Shown: one piece after another, positions 62,601 to 64,000 of the stretch | How positions within the stretch are numbered: position 1 is the stretch's first letter | Layout of the letters: each line of letters begins with the position of its first letter | Source of the DNA: Poronia punctata | Taxonomy: Eukaryota; Ascomycota; Sordariomycetes; Xylariales; Xylariaceae | Assembly (NCBI GenBank): GCA_022579005.1 | Contig: MU401634.1 | Coordinates: 1-64,000 of the forward strand | Length of the DNA stretch: 64,000 bases | Reading direction: 5' to 3' | Made by a program: the position numbers and the translations under genes | Notes under the pieces: generated by a model | What the model was told of the DNA's origin: nothing | The model's input: the letters and a program-made list of their open reading frames with translations, nothing else | The model's database searches: none

Positions 62601-64000
62601 TATAACTATTTATAACTATAAAAGTTATTTATTTAATTTAATAATAATAACTTATTTCTTATAAATTGCTTATACTTTTTTTATAAATTACTTAAGTAAA
62701 GTTTTTAATATTTTTATATTAAAGCTTTATAAATAATAATTAAATATATGCTTAAAATATTTTTTAGTTATAAAAAGCATTAATACTTTACTATTACAAC
62801 CTTTATTATAAAAATGCTAATTTATAGCAATTTGCTTAAATAAATAATTTAGTTAGTTTTTAAAAGCTTTATTAATTTAGTTTTTAAGCTTTTTATATAT
62901 ATAACTAAAGCAATTTGTTAATTTAATACCTTAGCTTAAAAAATTTTTAATTTTTATTTCTTTTGCTTAGCTAATTAAGTACTATAGTATATTAAAACCT
63001 AGGTAGCTAAGCTAAAAATGCTATTTAAAAAAATTGCTTTAAAAGCAAGCTATTTAGTATATTTTGTTTATATATTTTTCTAAGTATAAAAAAAGCTTTA
63101 TATATATTTAATAGTAAGTATTTTAAAATATATTAGCTATACTTATTTTATATTTAATATAATATTAAGCTATTAAGTTTTTTAAAATAGCTATTTAGTA
63201 GCTTTATATTTTATTAAAAAATTGTTTAAGTAAAAGTGTAAAAAAAACATTATTTATTGCTAAAGTCTTATAATAAGCTATATTTTTAAGCTTTAATATA
63301 AGTAGTTTTTTAGTTTTTTTTACTTTTATATTTATTTTTTTATAAGCTTATATAACTATAACTAAGTTTTTAGCTTAAAACAAATTTTTTTAAAAGCACT
63401 TTTAATATTATAAAAGTGCTTAATTTTATTAAAAATATATAGTATAAACTTTAAGTTAAATATTGCTAATTTTTTTAATAAATATAGTTTTTATATAAGC
63501 TTTTTTAATATTTTAAAACTTATATGTTTAAAAACTTGTTTTAGTTATGCTTTTTTTTATATATATATAAGCTATTAGTTAATTTTGCTTTTTTTAATTA
63601 GCTTTTGTTTTTTAATAGCTTTAATTTTTTTTTAAAGTTTAAATTATATTTAATTTTAAACCTAATATAGTTTTTATACTTTAAGCTCTTAATAAAGCCT
63701 TTTTTTTAAAGCTTTAAAAATATATACTAGTATTTAAAAAGGTTATAATAGCTTTTATATGCTTAGCATACTTTTTTTAAGTTATAAGTGTTTTTTTTAG
63801 TTTGTTTTAATAAGTTAGTAGTTTTTTAGCAAGCAGCTTTTTTGCTTTAATTAAAAGTTATAGCATAAAAAAATCGTTTTTATTTTTTGCTTATAAATAA
63901 AGTACTTATTAATAATAAAAAAGTATTTTTACCTTTTAACTTTTAAGCTTAGTTTTTTATTTTTTTATTAAATATTGCAAAAAACCTTTTTATTATTTTT
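59442..64000 (-). mobile_element. Ty1/copia element D, minus strand, truncated by window edge
   Basis: A B-type LTR at 59,442-59,663 is followed rightwards by sequence matching B in reverse from just before its 3' LTR (25,438) back to about 21,180 at the window end. RNase H comes first, then RT at about 60,750-60,870, then the gag-proximal region. RIP stops throughout. Confidence 0.82.

Noticed and set aside
1..64000. Mitochondrial origin because of the very high AT content
   Set aside because: LTR retrotransposons with target duplications, spliceosomal introns with GT-AG ends, standard-code genes and RIP patterns all indicate nuclear DNA.

Overview
This window looks like nuclear DNA of a filamentous ascomycete (Pezizomycotina). 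Almost all of it is extremely AT-rich, retrotransposon-derived sequence with the signature of repeat-induced point mutation (RIP): C-to-T changes on both strands, TpA-rich words, and coding frames full of TAA/TAG. One island of ordinary composition, about 17,025-19,690, holds the only two intact genes I can support. Both have short spliceosomal introns. The class is uncertain; Dothideomycetes or Sordariomycetes with AT isochores would fit.

The two genes are convergent. The plus-strand gene (17,156-18,212, one intron) encodes a double hot-dog MaoC-type 2-enoyl-CoA hydratase ending in Ser-Lys-Leu. The minus-strand gene (19,325-18,403, one intron) encodes a crotonase-family enoyl-CoA hydratase/isomerase ending in Ser-His-Leu. 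Both tails fit peroxisomal targeting signals (PTS1). The pair could act on the same CoA-bound unsaturated acyl chain in the peroxisome, either in beta-oxidation or in tailoring a fatty-acid or polyketide-derived metabolite.

The rest is a nested stack of transposons, resolved here from LTR pairs, target-site duplications and translation through RIP stops. Left arm: a minus-strand Ty3/gypsy element (H; 16,238 leftwards) is interrupted by a plus-strand gypsy element (E; 1,591-14,270), which is interrupted by a Ty1/copia element (A; 6,533-12,160). The 3' end of a further H-like element occupies 1-341. A third repeat family (K) lies on both sides of the island. Right arm: a gypsy element (G; 20,048-33,885) has a copia element (B; 20,058-25,653) inside its 5' LTR. 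A partial minus-strand gypsy-like element (J) with a K-type LTR follows. A copia element (C; 39,509-59,325) carries three insertions: a hAT-like MITE with 8-bp duplications, a 12.96-kb minus-strand gypsy element (F), and a MITE with roughly 88-bp inverted repeats. A minus-strand copia element (D) runs off the right edge.

The most notable points are the isolated peroxisomal gene pair in a RIP desert, the two poorly mutated MITEs inside heavily mutated hosts, the roughly 5 kb of unexplained sequence after the integrase of F, and a 1.3-kb internal duplication in G. Coordinates of LTR ends come from aligning copies by eye, and element names (A-K) are local labels.
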